Shown piece after piece: positions 10,321 through 21,676 of a stretch of 64,000 nucleotides of DNA. The stretch is from positions 186,001 through 250,000 of the forward strand of contig NJFT01000005.1 in assembly GCA_002221725.1 (NCBI GenBank), read 5' to 3'. How positions within the stretch are numbered: position 1 is the stretch's first letter; each line of letters begins with the position of its first letter. Under the pieces are notes generated by a model. That model made no database searches. It worked only from the letters and a program-made list of their open reading frames with translations, and was not told the DNA's origin. The stretch comes from Scedosporium boydii. Lineage: Eukaryota > Ascomycota > Sordariomycetes > Microascales > Microascaceae. The position numbers and the translations under genes are program-made.

Positions 10321-12295
10321 TCAGTAACTGAAGCTCTCATAAACCACCTCCTCCCCTTCCAGCCAGCCCAGCAACATTCTCATCATGGTCTCCCCAGCAC
10401 AAAGATAAAACTTCCTCCCTCCCCTCCCCTCGACCGCCTTGACATCCTTCTCCCCCATCCTCCCATCAAACAACCTCGCCCCCATAGTCTCAAGCCTATC
10501 CTTCAACTCCTCCCGTCCATCATCGCCCCGCCACGTCACAAACACTGTTGTAAGCGGCGCAAGTCCCCTCACGCGTCCAAACACATCCTCCACAAACGGT
10601 AAGTCCTCCCCTCGCACACTCCAAAGCACCCTCAGCCCGTTGCCAGCCGCAAGCACACCCTCCGCTTGCGCGATGAGCGGCGTGATCCCGACACCACCCG
10701 CCACAAACACGGACAGGTCCGTCGTCTTCTCAACGGGTAGGAGGAAGCCCTCTTCGCCACCGAAGCCTAGAACCGGGATCTCGAGCTCCACGCGTGGGTT
10801 CCACCGCCAGAGGAGTGCAGTCGCGGGACCGTGTTTCCTTACTGTGATCTGGAACTCTGCATCTTTGGAACCGGCGCGAATACTGCCCGCCGCCGGGCTG
10901 GACACCGTGAACGTGCGAACGAAATCGTCGTTGAGGGACTGTGGATCATCATCGCGCATGTGAGACCAGCCATTATCGAGCTCGGGCTTGAAGTCGAATG
11001 TTACCGCCTGTCCCGACTTCCAGGTCGGCAGAAGCGTTCGGGAATCGAGCTTGAACGTTATTCTCGCAATCGTAGGGGTGAGGAGTTCTCGCTTGACAAA
11101 CGATGCCGTTATATCGCGTTGCTGCTTATCGGGTGGAGCGTATAAAGACGTCTTTTCTGAGGCGAGAGTTCGTAAGGGCGGATTGTAAGGAGAGTAGTCG
11201 ATCACTTCGCCGCGGAATGGGAGGCCGGACCTGACGAATCGGGCTTGTGAGACTGTGATCTTGACGGCTAGCTTGGTGTGTTGGAGAAGCTCGGTAGCCT
11301 TGTCTCCGATGAGTATTTCCGCGGTCCCGGTGAGCTAGTAGCAGTTAGTATAAGCATCGCGCAAAAGAGTTAGGAGCGTCAAGGACGGAGCATTACTTAC
11401 ATAGAGGACATCGGACGTCTCGAAGCCAGGTATCACGACTCCAACTCGGGGATTCGCCTTCAGGTTCCCAAGAGTCTGATACAGCCTGTTTCCCGAAACT
11501 GTATTCTCCTTAGCATATTCCATCCTCGATTCTCACAGCACTAGAGGGTGAGGACAACCACTTACACTCAGGATACGCAATCACGACGCCATCCGCATCA
11601 TTCTTCACAATCCTCACAAACCCCGGCACCCCCCCTCGATGATTAACATCCATACTCCCACCCCCAAAACTCGCCATAAAGAACAAGTCCGCCCTCTCCA
11701 CAATCCCAACCGCCTCCCTCCCCAAGGCACCCTCCTCCCCATCTACCAAAACCGGCCTCATCTCCCCCTCCTCCCTCTTCTCAATCCTCTTCTTATTCAA
11801 ATACTTTGGACAATTCCCCAGTGACTCCCTCACCTCCACCCCCATCTGCACATCCTTCACCTTCCCCGCCGCCACCGCAGCCCCTACAACCATCCTCCCC
11901 GCGAACTTCACCCTATCCCTACTCTCCAAATCAATCGCCAACCCCGCAATCAACCTCTCCTTGCCCTCCCCGCCCGAAGGAGCGGTTATCTTTCCCTTCT
12001 CGCTGCCCTCCCAGAGGCTTTCGTACACGGGATCGTGAGCCCCGTCAACTACGCTCCTCACCCCTAACATCCCTGCTGCAATGGCCCCCGCTGAGCCTTG
12101 CTCCCCTCCCCAGATCGTCGCCCATGGTCTCCCGCGGGAATCTAGCGCCCCAAGGGCGATGAGGGGGGATGCGGCGATGCGCAGTGCGTAGCGGGCCGGG
12201 AGACCCGGGAATGTGGGGTTTTCTCGGCGCGGGACGGAGAGGAGTTTGTGCATGGCGAGTTCGCCTTCGTGCCATGATATCGGGATGGCTGCCAT
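10321..12295 (-). CDS. FMN-binding split-barrel / FAD-NAD(P) reductase fusion oxidoreductase
   Basis: Exons are complement(10321..11334, 11401..11498, 11566..12295), giving 613 residues. Introns are 67 and 66 bp with GTAAGT donors. Residues 1 to about 320 match the pyridoxamine 5'-phosphate oxidase-like flavin split barrel (WHEGELAMHKLL near the start, RPWATIWGG, SGNRLYQTLGNLKANPRVGVVIPGF). Residues from about 330 on match a ferredoxin-NADP reductase-type module: substrate-side barrel, FAD motif RTFTVSS, NAD(P)-binding VFVAGGVGITPLI, and a C-terminal FYLCAGETMMRMLLGWL. No ferredoxin domain follows; the protein stops at VVYESFSY. The layout suggests electron flow from NAD(P)H through FAD to the FMN barrel or its substrate. 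The substrate cannot be read from sequence. It is presumably cytosolic, with no signal peptide or membrane segment. Confidence 0.88.
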
Positions 12296-13397
12296 TTTCT
12301 TTTCTATCTCTATTTTTTTTTATTTTTTTTTTTATTTTTTTTTTTGTTCTTCGTCTCTTCTATTTTCTCTTTTCTATATTCTTGTGAATTGTTTCTGCTT
12401 TGGTAGTGAGAATAACTTTCCTTCAGAATCAAGGATTCCATCCAAGATTGACGAAACTGACCTACCCTAATGAAGCACACGTCAAAGACGCCCTTTTTAA
12501 GAGATGACATCCTTATATCGCCCTTTTATAAATACTAGAACCTTAAAGAAACTTTCTCGCATTACAAATCGAAGACGCCATCGGGCCCCGGGATACGCGG
12601 GGTCTACTGTTGGGCTTAAACCTCTTCTGACCCGAAAGGCGCGATTGATTCCTCATCTCTTCCCACACCTCGCCAGTCATATTACATGTCAACAGATCCT
12701 TCTTTACACGATGGGTGGGCGGTAGCGCTAATTCGATCGAATCATGCCTGCATAGATGTCGAGATGCCTTACAATGATTAGTTTGGGTTTTGGGTTTCCG
12801 AGATCCTGCTGTCTTATTGGCACAGAGCTTTGGAGGTTATCCGTCATCTTTGGCTAGGACTGGTCTCCTGCCAACTTCGGCGAAGGTAACAAGAAAATAA
12901 TATCGAGGCCCATCTCGTAAGCATGGCCGTGATTAACGGCCGGAACTAAACAAATATCATCACTCACTCATCACTCCAAAGATACCCAGAATGGTTTACC
13001 ACTCGTCGCTTCACTCCGTTCTCGTCGAGATCGACATAACACAAAGACACAAAACATCATATAAGCTCTTCGTGAAACAGGAAACTCTGTACCAGTGAGA
13101 CCCGACCTATCCGCTATGTACAAAAAAAAAAGGTGGCCTCGAAAGTAACCCCGTCGTAAGGTGGAATTCTAATAGAAGTAATCCGACAACGAGCAAAAAA
13201 GACGGAGGTATGTGAAAATAAGAAAGAAAGCATGTTTCTCTCATACACGTCTAGCTTTTGAGCCAGCCCCGGTCTAGGTATCTTTTATTGAACCTGATAT
13301 AAATGTGCCATCATGAACAGATCCATATACCATTAGAAAAATACTGATGATATGCAGAAAGACAAAAAAACGAAAGATTTCCTTAAAATCCTAACCA
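12296..13397. other. Gene-free stretch with T-rich tract
   Basis: It holds the leader of the fusion oxidoreductase and the 3' flank of the KCH1-like gene. A pyrimidine/T-rich block (about 12300-12390) sits directly upstream of the oxidoreductase start codon. No coding frame is supported. Confidence 0.5.
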
Positions 13398-15409
13398 TTA
13401 GTAGCGCCCGCCCCTCTGAGACTCGACATCGTAGTCGTAACCGTACGCGGATCCCTGAGAGGGTTGCTGTCGAGAATAATAGTCACCCGTCGTCATATTT
13501 CGAGTGGGAGGCTGTTGGGGCGTTCGGGCTGGGAGAGGGCCCGTGGCACTCCGAGTTGGTTGGTAAGCCTGGACGCCTGATGGGTTGAGGGGCCTTGGTG
13601 TTGGGTTCGCTGGAAGCCCGGGGCCATTCCGGCTCGAGTAAGTCGACGGTGCGGGGCTGGCGCGGCCGTCCATGGGTGAGAACCGGTCCGCATTCGGTCC
13701 GGTCGTGGGAGATCGCACGGGGTAGCCATTGCTACCTTGTGGCATCAGAGGTCGGCCGTTATAACTATCCATAGTTCTGGCAGTGGGCGAGCGAGATGGG
13801 GGAGGGAAGGGAGGTACGGCTTCGGAGTAGTTCGCGGGGGTTTCGGTATATCGCGCGGGCATCGAGGACTGCGAATCGTAGGGCTGGTGGCCAAACGAAG
13901 AGTTTGAGCCATTAGGCATGTGGCCTGGGTTCGGTCGGGAGAAGCTCCTCTGGGAGTTTGATGTGTTCGGTCTAAGTGGGGGAGGGCCGTAGCTGTTGTT
14001 GAAGTCAATGGAAGGAATGGTGGGGGCGGGAGACCGCGGGCTGGAGGTGCCCATTTCAGATGCGCTGCCGACAAGGGGAGCCCGCGAAGAGTATGTTGTC
14101 GATGATGACATGGTTCCTGAGCGATTGGGCAACGGTCGCTTCTGGTCCATATTATTTAGCTCAAAGCTTCCAGCGGTACCAGGCCTCGAGGCATAAGCTG
14201 GCAACGTCGAGAATGTTTCGCTTCTTTGCAGAGTCGGCATCTCGGGCAACTTGTCTCCTCCGGGGCCACCGACGTCAGGGAGCGTGGGTAGTGTTGCCTG
14301 CCGCTCCAAGGGAGCCTTCTCACCCAGCTTCATCGCCATCTTATACTCTGCCTTCTGGCGTGCCGTCTGCTCCTTAGCGAGAGCCTTGTTGACCTTCTTG
14401 GTTACAATCTTGACGAGAGCCTTGTTGACCTTGCGTTCACAGTAGCCGCCGAGACCTCCATCGGCCTGGGGGATCCAGTGCCAGAGGAACAAAATGTAGA
14501 ACAAAATAGCGGCGATTAGGAAGAACAGCGAGAAGATCCAGATGATAAGAGTGAAAGTCATACCACCCAAGATCAAAGCCTGCTGGTAGTCGACGGCAAA
14601 TCTCTCAAAAAAATCGGACAGAGACTTGTCGATAGTGTCGCCGGCCTTGACAGTTTCTTCAAAATAAGCGCGGTACACGGAGTACAGGGTCAGGGCGTTG
14701 ATGACTTGTCGAGGGCCAGAGCAAACAAGCACTCGGATCCAAGCTGTTATGAGACCTGCAGTTAGGACGATACTGAACTGTCGTGAGGAACGAGGACACA
14801 CGAAGTCGACTTACATTGGAAGCTGAAGTAGGTGAAGAGAGCGATATATTCGGCACCCTTCTTGCTCTTAGTTAGAGCGGCGAAAACGAGGAACCTCCTC
14901 CACCCCTGGCCCTTTCCAAGACGGATACTCTCCAGGCGGACCGCCAAACTATCGAGGTAGCATTCAGCTACATTACCCCTCTTCATAACCCTATAAGCCC
15001 GAACGTGCTCGAAGCCGAGGTTGACAAACGACGCAATGATACAGGCCGAAAAAATCCATTTCGAGATGGAAGGGTCGACCGCAGGTTGGATTTTGGAAAC
15101 CCATTCGTCGCCAAGAATGAGGAGAGACACGGCAGTAAAGGTATCGACACCGTAGACGGCGAGGGAGATCAAGAGAGAGAACCAGAGGTATCCATAGGCA
15201 AAGGGGGTGAAGCAGCTGCTGGACCTGAAATCACGGAGGTTCTATCATTGAAGGCACCGAGTTAGCCAGAAAACACCACGCCATATAACGCAGTTCGACT
15301 TCATCAGTCGACTGCAGAAGAGTAACGATTTCATTGCCCATACAATATAAGACCAGTTTTGATCGGCGCCGCCGCTGACGGTCTTCCGTCTATGACCGCA
15401 ACATCCCAT
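13398..15409 (-). CDS. KCH1: KCH1/PRM6-type fungal low-affinity potassium transporter
   Basis: Exons are complement(13398..14755, 14815..15241, 15344..15409), giving 616 residues. Exon 1 is short (MGCCG...DQNWSYI) and joins NLRDFRSSSCF, the characteristic start of the KCH family (WxYINLxDFRS). Membrane segments: about residues 33-60 (YGYLWFSLLISLAVYGVDTFTAV), about 85-105, a re-entrant or amphipathic part around SGPRQVINALTLYSVY, and a strong final span (LIIWIFSLFFLIAAILFYILFLWHWI). A basic helix and a Pro/Ser-rich disordered cytoplasmic tail of about 270 residues follow. In yeast, Kch1 and Kch2/Prm6 mediate low-affinity K+ uptake at the plasma membrane and support the calcium response to pheromone and ER stress. 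The long disordered tail is usual for filamentous fungi. The acceptor of intron 1 (GATAG) is weak but gives the family-consistent join. Confidence 0.87.
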
Positions 15410-18400
15410 TCTGAAAGAGTGTGTTGTATGAGTCTCGAAATTGATACGATATCAATGACGGGGGAGAGAGCAAAAAAAGATCAAGGCGACAATCGGATGG
15501 TTTCCCCTCTTCACGACGCTTGCTGGACTGGACGATAAGCGTTTAAAGAGTGAACTTCGTGATTCGGACCCGCCGTTTGCACAAGTCGTCTGCCTCGCCC
15601 GCGAAGTGTTCGACTGTGCTCGTGTCAATGGATGACAAGAGCGAATTTCGTAGGCGACTGCCAGGCCGGGTTGACGCAGGGAAGTCGTGGAGGGCGAAAG
15701 TAAAAGAAGGAAAGAAGAGAAGTAGGCGCAATAACAACAGTCCAAGAGAATAGGGGGATCGGTCAAGGCACGGTTCCCGGTACAATGTGCCGTGGGTAAG
15801 CAAAGCCCACCAGGGATCGTCTGTTTACTGTATTGGGAGAGCGTGCCGTCTGTTACGACAGCATGTCGAACCAAGGGAAACCGTCGAGGCCTCTGGAGTC
15901 TGGATAGACACTTGATGGGACTAACTCGGCGACAGAGTGCCGCTCTGCGCTTGGTGCTTGGACGATGAATCGAGTTCTGGAGCGGAGGATTCGTCGACGA
16001 GGACAAGAGGCCACAGATTGGACAGCGAAAGAGGAAAGTGGGAGATCCTCGACTGTAGGAGTGTATGATCGCCAAGGGGAATTTAGAACCCTGGGGGATC
16101 GGTGGGTATCAGAAAGCACGATACGGGAATACTGCAAAAACTCGGGCCCGAGACACCAGGACTGGGGAACTTGAAAAACAATACTTGTATAAAGAGCGAC
16201 TGGTAAGATGGAAAGAAAAACAAAATATCTGGTATAATGAGCGACACAACGACGCACGCAACCCGTGTGTTTCGAGGATTCGGATTCTTCTTGCTGGAGG
16301 GAAAAGAGGGAGGATCAAAAGCCGAGCAGAGGACGAGCCAGAAGAGGAGACCCAGCTCACATCAAATCCGGTCTCTGGCGGCGGCCTCTGTGGGAAGTGG
16401 CAGGCAGGGGTGGGAGGAGGGGAGCCGACAACCAGCAAGGCAATGTAGCAATGTATCCTTCGGTGTTTGGGTAGATTGGAGACGGAGGACGCAATCTCAG
16501 CAAGGATATGCGAGCTCTGTATGGCTGGTTGTAGCCGTCCGGTACCTTTTACAGGTAATCACAGTGTTCGAGAACACTCGCATTACTTTGAGACAGACCC
16601 GACTCCCAATTGGAGCGTGGGATTGCGCCGTGTCTGACCAAGGCAATTGGCCCCTTTGGAAGGGGGGAATTGGCCTTATGATCGAGGACATGACCTTAAT
16701 TGTGCACACATGCAAGGATTAGCAGTCGGTGCCGCCAAAATGTGGTGCAAGTGTAATTATGTCCTGTATACATTCACTTAGGTGTGTACTTATTAGCCAG
16801 ACAGAGTACTTATGACCGGCTGAGCGCCTGGGCCCGGTCCCCTTTCCCCCTTTCAGTCGTCCTTGTCCGAGTGCACCTACCTGTGTTGTTAAAGTGGTGG
16901 GCGGACCAAACGCAGGAACGAACCACGAGGGAAAGAGTGACAGGGTCTTGGATGCCGTATCAGGTTTAGTGCTCCCTGACGACGTTTCGGACCCCGCAAG
17001 TCCCAGGCACGCTAGCTGATTGGCGCAGGTGGCTGGCTTCCCTGTCCTCTTTCTTGCCGTTTGCGCCGTCTTGGTCTTGATCCTCCCCAGTCTTGGCTCG
17101 CCATTCGGACAATTGGAGGAGCACAAAAAGACCAGCAATGGGACAGCGAGTCTTCTCTTGCCTGCATCGACTACTCCGTCAGTCTTAGGGCTGCGAATGA
17201 CGCCCTCATTTTCTTCTTCAGATGAGAACGGCTCGATGTAGTCTCTCTCCTCTCAAGTACATAGTTAGGCGAGTATCCAACCGGGGAAAAGAACCAAGAG
17301 CCAACGGTTTCGCCCCGAGACAAGTACCCATCAAATCCCAGCCGGCACCAGTCAAAACCCCTTCGCTCAATGTTGTCTTTTGTTATGACGCTGCAGGTCT
17401 GGCGTCTAAAGATGGTAACAAGTATAGACCTTGACGCCACCGACGCCGGCTTCCGCTTCAGCTCGTCCAGACGAGACAATCGGCCGCAGGATGCAGGATG
17501 GGAAACTTGCGTTGAGACATTGTATCCGATGGTCAGATTTCGATTTTTTTTTTTGTCTCCTTCTAAATGCTTGGGGACTCGTACTTGTGCATCCAGTGCC
17601 GCCGGAAACGGCTGTTGTGGCCCGACGGAGCCTCCCTTGCATTCTTCCTTTTCTGAAACGAAGTCATACAGACTCTTTTTCCGTACCATGCAATTATCCA
17701 CGATTGTCAAGGGCGATTCGCAAAGACGGGCAGATCGACGGAATCGCTGCCAAAGTTAGGTGAATTCCCAGGCCTTGATTCAGTCTGCGCTGTGCCTATC
17801 AGGCTGTGGTACGCACGTAGCTTACACGGCCTTCGTTGACAACTTTGTAGGGGCCCGCCGATCGTAACTCTATTCAGCGGGATCTCGGGTCCCTCTGTGG
17901 CGCCAAGGACTGACACCCATCTGCACGCATATCCACCTGTAAAACCGCTAGCATCCAACCATCCCGCGTCGTTCCGACCTGAGCTTTCAATCCTCACCTG
18001 GCGCCTCAAGCTTACTCACTGGCGCTCCGCCCACATCAAACGAAAGCCGCTCCTCTCCGAAAGGTTCTCTTATTTCTAAACTTGGCCTTTGATCGCGTCA
18101 ACTTCCCTTGGCGCCTAGTAAGCCCATGATCCATGTTTGGCAAACCGCAAGCCAGAATCAAGGTGAATACCAAGTCTCCACTAAAACCCACGAAAGGTAT
18201 TTGTGTATGGTTTAGTGCATACAGGAACATCCCAACGTGTCCCAATGGTTGATGCATTGAGGATCAGTCCAGATGAAAATGCCCGATGTCGAGAGACCAG
18301 GGTCTGCTTGATTCGCATGCCCATGTCCACCGTGTGTTTCGTAGCAATCCGAAAAGGCTGCTTATAAGTTGGCGGTTGGCAGTCTTCGACACTCAGCCCA

Positions 18401-19192
18401 TTTTTTGGGACGATCTACGGCTGGGCACACCAAGCACCCATGAGTTAGGTAGGATAAGCCCCATGAGATTATCGTAGAAATCCAGGCATCACCTTCGTTG
18501 TGTCGCGGTGTAGCGTTCTAGGAGCTAATTATGGCTCTGATATTGAGTTCCGCCGAAGCCGTGGGACGGTCTCTCAGATTGGATTGATGTGCTCAAAGGA
18601 ATTTTTGAGTTCGGGAGTAGTATGGTAACCAAGTGCCCTAGGACCTTGCGCATTTTGAAGAGCAGTCAAGGATATCCTACTGAGATGGGTCTTTTGTGGT
18701 TTAGATGTTCAAATGGACAGCAGATCTTGGGCCATCCCTTCCCCTTCTTTTCCCTCAGCATCCTGGTAACAGAGCTTGCGGCCTCTAGCTCGACGAGCTT
18801 ACTTCGTACAGGCCCACCTCGTGGCACTCAAGAGGAGCTCTTCAATAACCTCGCGATGGCGGAGCCCTCTACGTGTTCCTCTGCGCAGACTATGCCAAGA
18901 ACTTCTTCAATGCTCTCCCAATAGCTAATAAGAATGGTCGGATTGTAATACCATGTTGAAGCCAGAATATCCATTCTCGAGGGACAAAGAATGGAGTGAA
19001 TTCCTTAAAAAACCCAAATTCATTTCGGAATGAGGAACATTCCGTTGCCGTGTGGTCGAGTCTGAAGATGTATGGCGGCACGTCTATATTTTAGTGCCTT
19101 GTGCCCATTGTCCTTCGTCCGGATGAGACGGCTCAACCAAGTACTATGGGAATATTTCTTCGACATTCCCAACCAAGCCTTCCCTAGAAAAG
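15410..19192. other. 3.8-kb gene-free stretch
   Basis: It is flanked by the KCH1-like gene (divergent, minus) and the pseudokinase (plus). Frames of up to 207 codons occur around 15452-16257 and 17171-17710, but they overlap each other on opposite strands, lack domain-like patterns and carry no neighbouring splice signals. A TACTTCGTA word is at 18800-18808. It is probably promoter and leader sequence for the two flanking genes. Confidence 0.5.
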
Positions 19193-20808
19193 ATGGAGAC
19201 TCTGAATCTAGTGCAAAAAGACCCAAACGAAGAGTTCCGCCTCATCAAGCGCATCCAAGATGAAGTCTGGCTCGCCGAGAGATTGTCCGACAAGGAGCCC
19301 TTCATCGCCCGTCGCCTCGAAGAGTTCGACCCGCTCCACGAAGCCATGAGGAATGACGAGGATATTGGAGAAGGACGCCACGACGACCTCCGCGGGCTCA
19401 CCAACCTGCTCTCCTTGTGCGGCTTTGACCGCGCCTTGGCACAGCTTCTAAACCACGAGAACATCCTCTCCCTCGCCGGCGTCATCAACCAGAAAGACAC
19501 GAAAGCCAGCGACGGCTCGAACAAGGTCCGCCACATCTGGCTTGTATGGGATTACTGCGACGGCGGCAGCCTCATGGAGCTCTTCCTCGACGGGCTCGTT
19601 GAGCAGGAATACAGCGCGGTTCATTACATGCCCGAGTCATTGTGCTGGCATGTCCTGAGATCCGTCATGAGGGCGCTCGCCTGGCTCCACACGGGCCGTC
19701 GACTCTTCTGTGCTAGTTCCGATCCAGCCAAGCAGGAACTTCGCCTCGTCGACAGAGATTGGTATCCGATCCTGCACGGGGCCGTGAGGCCGGAGAACAT
19801 TTTCTTCCAGCTTCCGAGAGGTCGCGAGGCCTACGGAGCGTGCAAGCTAGGCAACTTTAGCAAATGTTTCGTCTCGGGTAAACAGAGCACCGACACAACC
19901 ATGGAGCCTGAAGCGGACCTGGCCTTTACGGGGTTAGCCGCTACATTGCGGGACGGGAAGATGGCTAACTTTGACAGCCTCCATACATACTACGGTGATG
20001 AGAATCCAACCCAGGTGAGTTGAGAACAGAAAGATGGGACGCGAGCTCTGTTTGGTCTCACCCTGCCAATGACGTCCCCATCTGTTTGGGGCTTCCCTCT
20101 ACCTCTATTAATTTGTTAACTCACTAACAAGAAGCTTCCAACCCCAAAAAGAACTTGTATACCATAGACGAAGAGCTCTGGGATCTCGGCTCCATTATCT
20201 ACCGCATGATGGCCGGCCATGAGCCCCCACCCTATAGAGGCTGCAGCGCCTGCAAATACAAGCACAGCCATGTCCACGTATGCAGCAAATCCGACTCAAG
20301 CTGCATCGAAGTTGAGAGGGGTTGCCGCTGCATGTACGGCGGCTGCAAACACTTCCGCAGAGGTCTGTGTAAGCACGTTGATGATAATTTCACGTGCGCC
20401 GATTGCACTGGCAACCTGGCTGAGCAGAAATGCCGGACCGAGTCGATTAGAATCCAGGAGATTCTATGGGGCAAACAGTACTCTAAGTATCTCGTCAGAT
20501 CTGTTCTCATGCTTCTTCAGCCATACCGAAAGGATCGCCACTTTTTGAGTCCTGGGTGGACGCCTAGGATCTTGAACGATATTGAGAGCCAGTATGAGTT
20601 GTGGTTGGAGAAGACGAGAGACGGCCAAGAGTTTTACGGCATTGACGATGATCTTTTGGACCGTTGTCGTGCTCAAGCACAGGACGATGAGGGCGATGAG
20701 GACGACGAGGACGACGAGGAGGGTGAGGAGGATGAGGAGGAGAATGGGGAAACCGCAAACGCAACGGGCAGAACCCGGTTCATATTCCCTGAAGATTACC
20801 TTTATTGA
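19193..20808 (+). CDS. Divergent protein-kinase-fold protein (predicted pseudokinase) with Cys-rich insert
   Basis: Exons are 19193..20014 and 20152..20808 (GTGAGT donor, CACTAACA branch site, AAAAAG acceptor), giving 492 residues. Kinase-fold landmarks: HENILSLAGV (88-97), hinge VWDYCDGGSL (118-127), catalytic-loop equivalent HGAVRPENIFF (195-205), activation-loop start KLGNFSKC (218-225) and subdomain IX ELWDLGSIIYRMM (282-294). The catalytic Asp of HRD is replaced (HGA) and the DFG Asp is Gly (GNF). The usual VAIK Lys is not apparent either (FIARRLE, 37-43). It should therefore lack ordinary phosphotransfer. After subdomain IX there is an insert with ten Cys and several His at residues 305-359, then the end of the C-lobe and a very acidic tail (about 455-480). 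From memory, similar proteins are common in Pezizomycotina, and their role is unknown. The first in-frame ATG was chosen. Confidence 0.8.
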
Positions 20809-21676
20809 TTTCCTTTAATGGCTGGTTTTAGCCTCGGCTCTCTCCCGGAACGTGGAGAATGCATCTGCTGGGTGGAGTGAAGTGCAAACGTGTTAAGACG
20901 CCATTGACGGGTCGCTTTATCGAGTTAGGGTTTCCACAAAAGGACTACTAGGCATTATGAGGTCATTTTTTTTGCCCAGGTTCATGGCGCACTTCGTCGA
21001 TGTTTTGACGAGGAAACTGCGTGGCATAGTTGCGGTGAGCGGTATTCTCAAAATCGTGATGCAAGTCGCTGGAGGCGTTGTCGAGGTACGCCACTGGGTT
21101 GCCCTGGCGTCGTTGGAGGTATCGCGAGGGGATGCTGCATTCCTCGTACTTTTTATCCATGCCAGGCCAGCAGACACATGTTTCCTGCCTGTAATATCCG
21201 CGGATTCGAGATTGGGGCGATGACGCTGCATATGTAGCCCGCATTAGTGAAGTGGTGAAGTGGTGAAGCGGACACTCTGGGAAGCAGACAGCTCCGTTGC
21301 CCCAGGCAACGCTCCATGTCAATTTACCCTCACCGTTGCACCTTCCTCTCACCAATTGCTCCACAGCTCTTCATCAACGACCACGACAACGACGATCGTT
21401 TTTCCTTTTTTTCACCGGGAAACAGCAACGGCTCAATCCATAATTAATATTCCCATCTGTCAAGCTTGAAGTTGGTTTCGACTGTTGCGGATCTCCCCTT
21501 TCTTTTTCTCTTCGCATCGCCCCATATTATTCCTTATTGTTCGTTTTAATTGTTCTGTTATTATTCTCTTCACTTGCTTGGTCCCTTCGTGTCTCCGATT
21601 CCTCCGGCCATTGAATCGGCCTTTCTCCTCGGGTCTTGCACCTTTAAACGATCGCCATTATTCCAATGGTGATACG
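20809..21676. other. Spacer and leader of the rid1-like gene
   Basis: It contains the 3' flank of the pseudokinase and a pyrimidine-rich leader (about 21360-21670) before the rid1-like ATG. A threefold direct repeat of a GTGAAGYG octamer lies at about 21246-21270. In-frame codons upstream of 21677 are Phe/Leu/Ser-rich leader sequence, so I did not extend the gene into them. Confidence 0.5.

Noticed and set aside
15452..16257. Minus-strand frames of 207 and 134 codons upstream of the KCH1-like gene
   Set aside because: They overlap each other in different frames, composition looks random, and they lie in the likely leader/promoter of the KCH1-like gene.
17171..17763. Frames of 179 (minus) and 129 (plus) codons
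   Set aside because: Mutually antisense, no recognisable motif, no membrane or domain features.
21485..21676. In-frame upstream extension of the rid1-like gene (64 codons)
   Set aside because: Phe/Leu/Ser-rich translation of a pyrimidine-rich leader; the ATG at 21677 gives a more plausible start.
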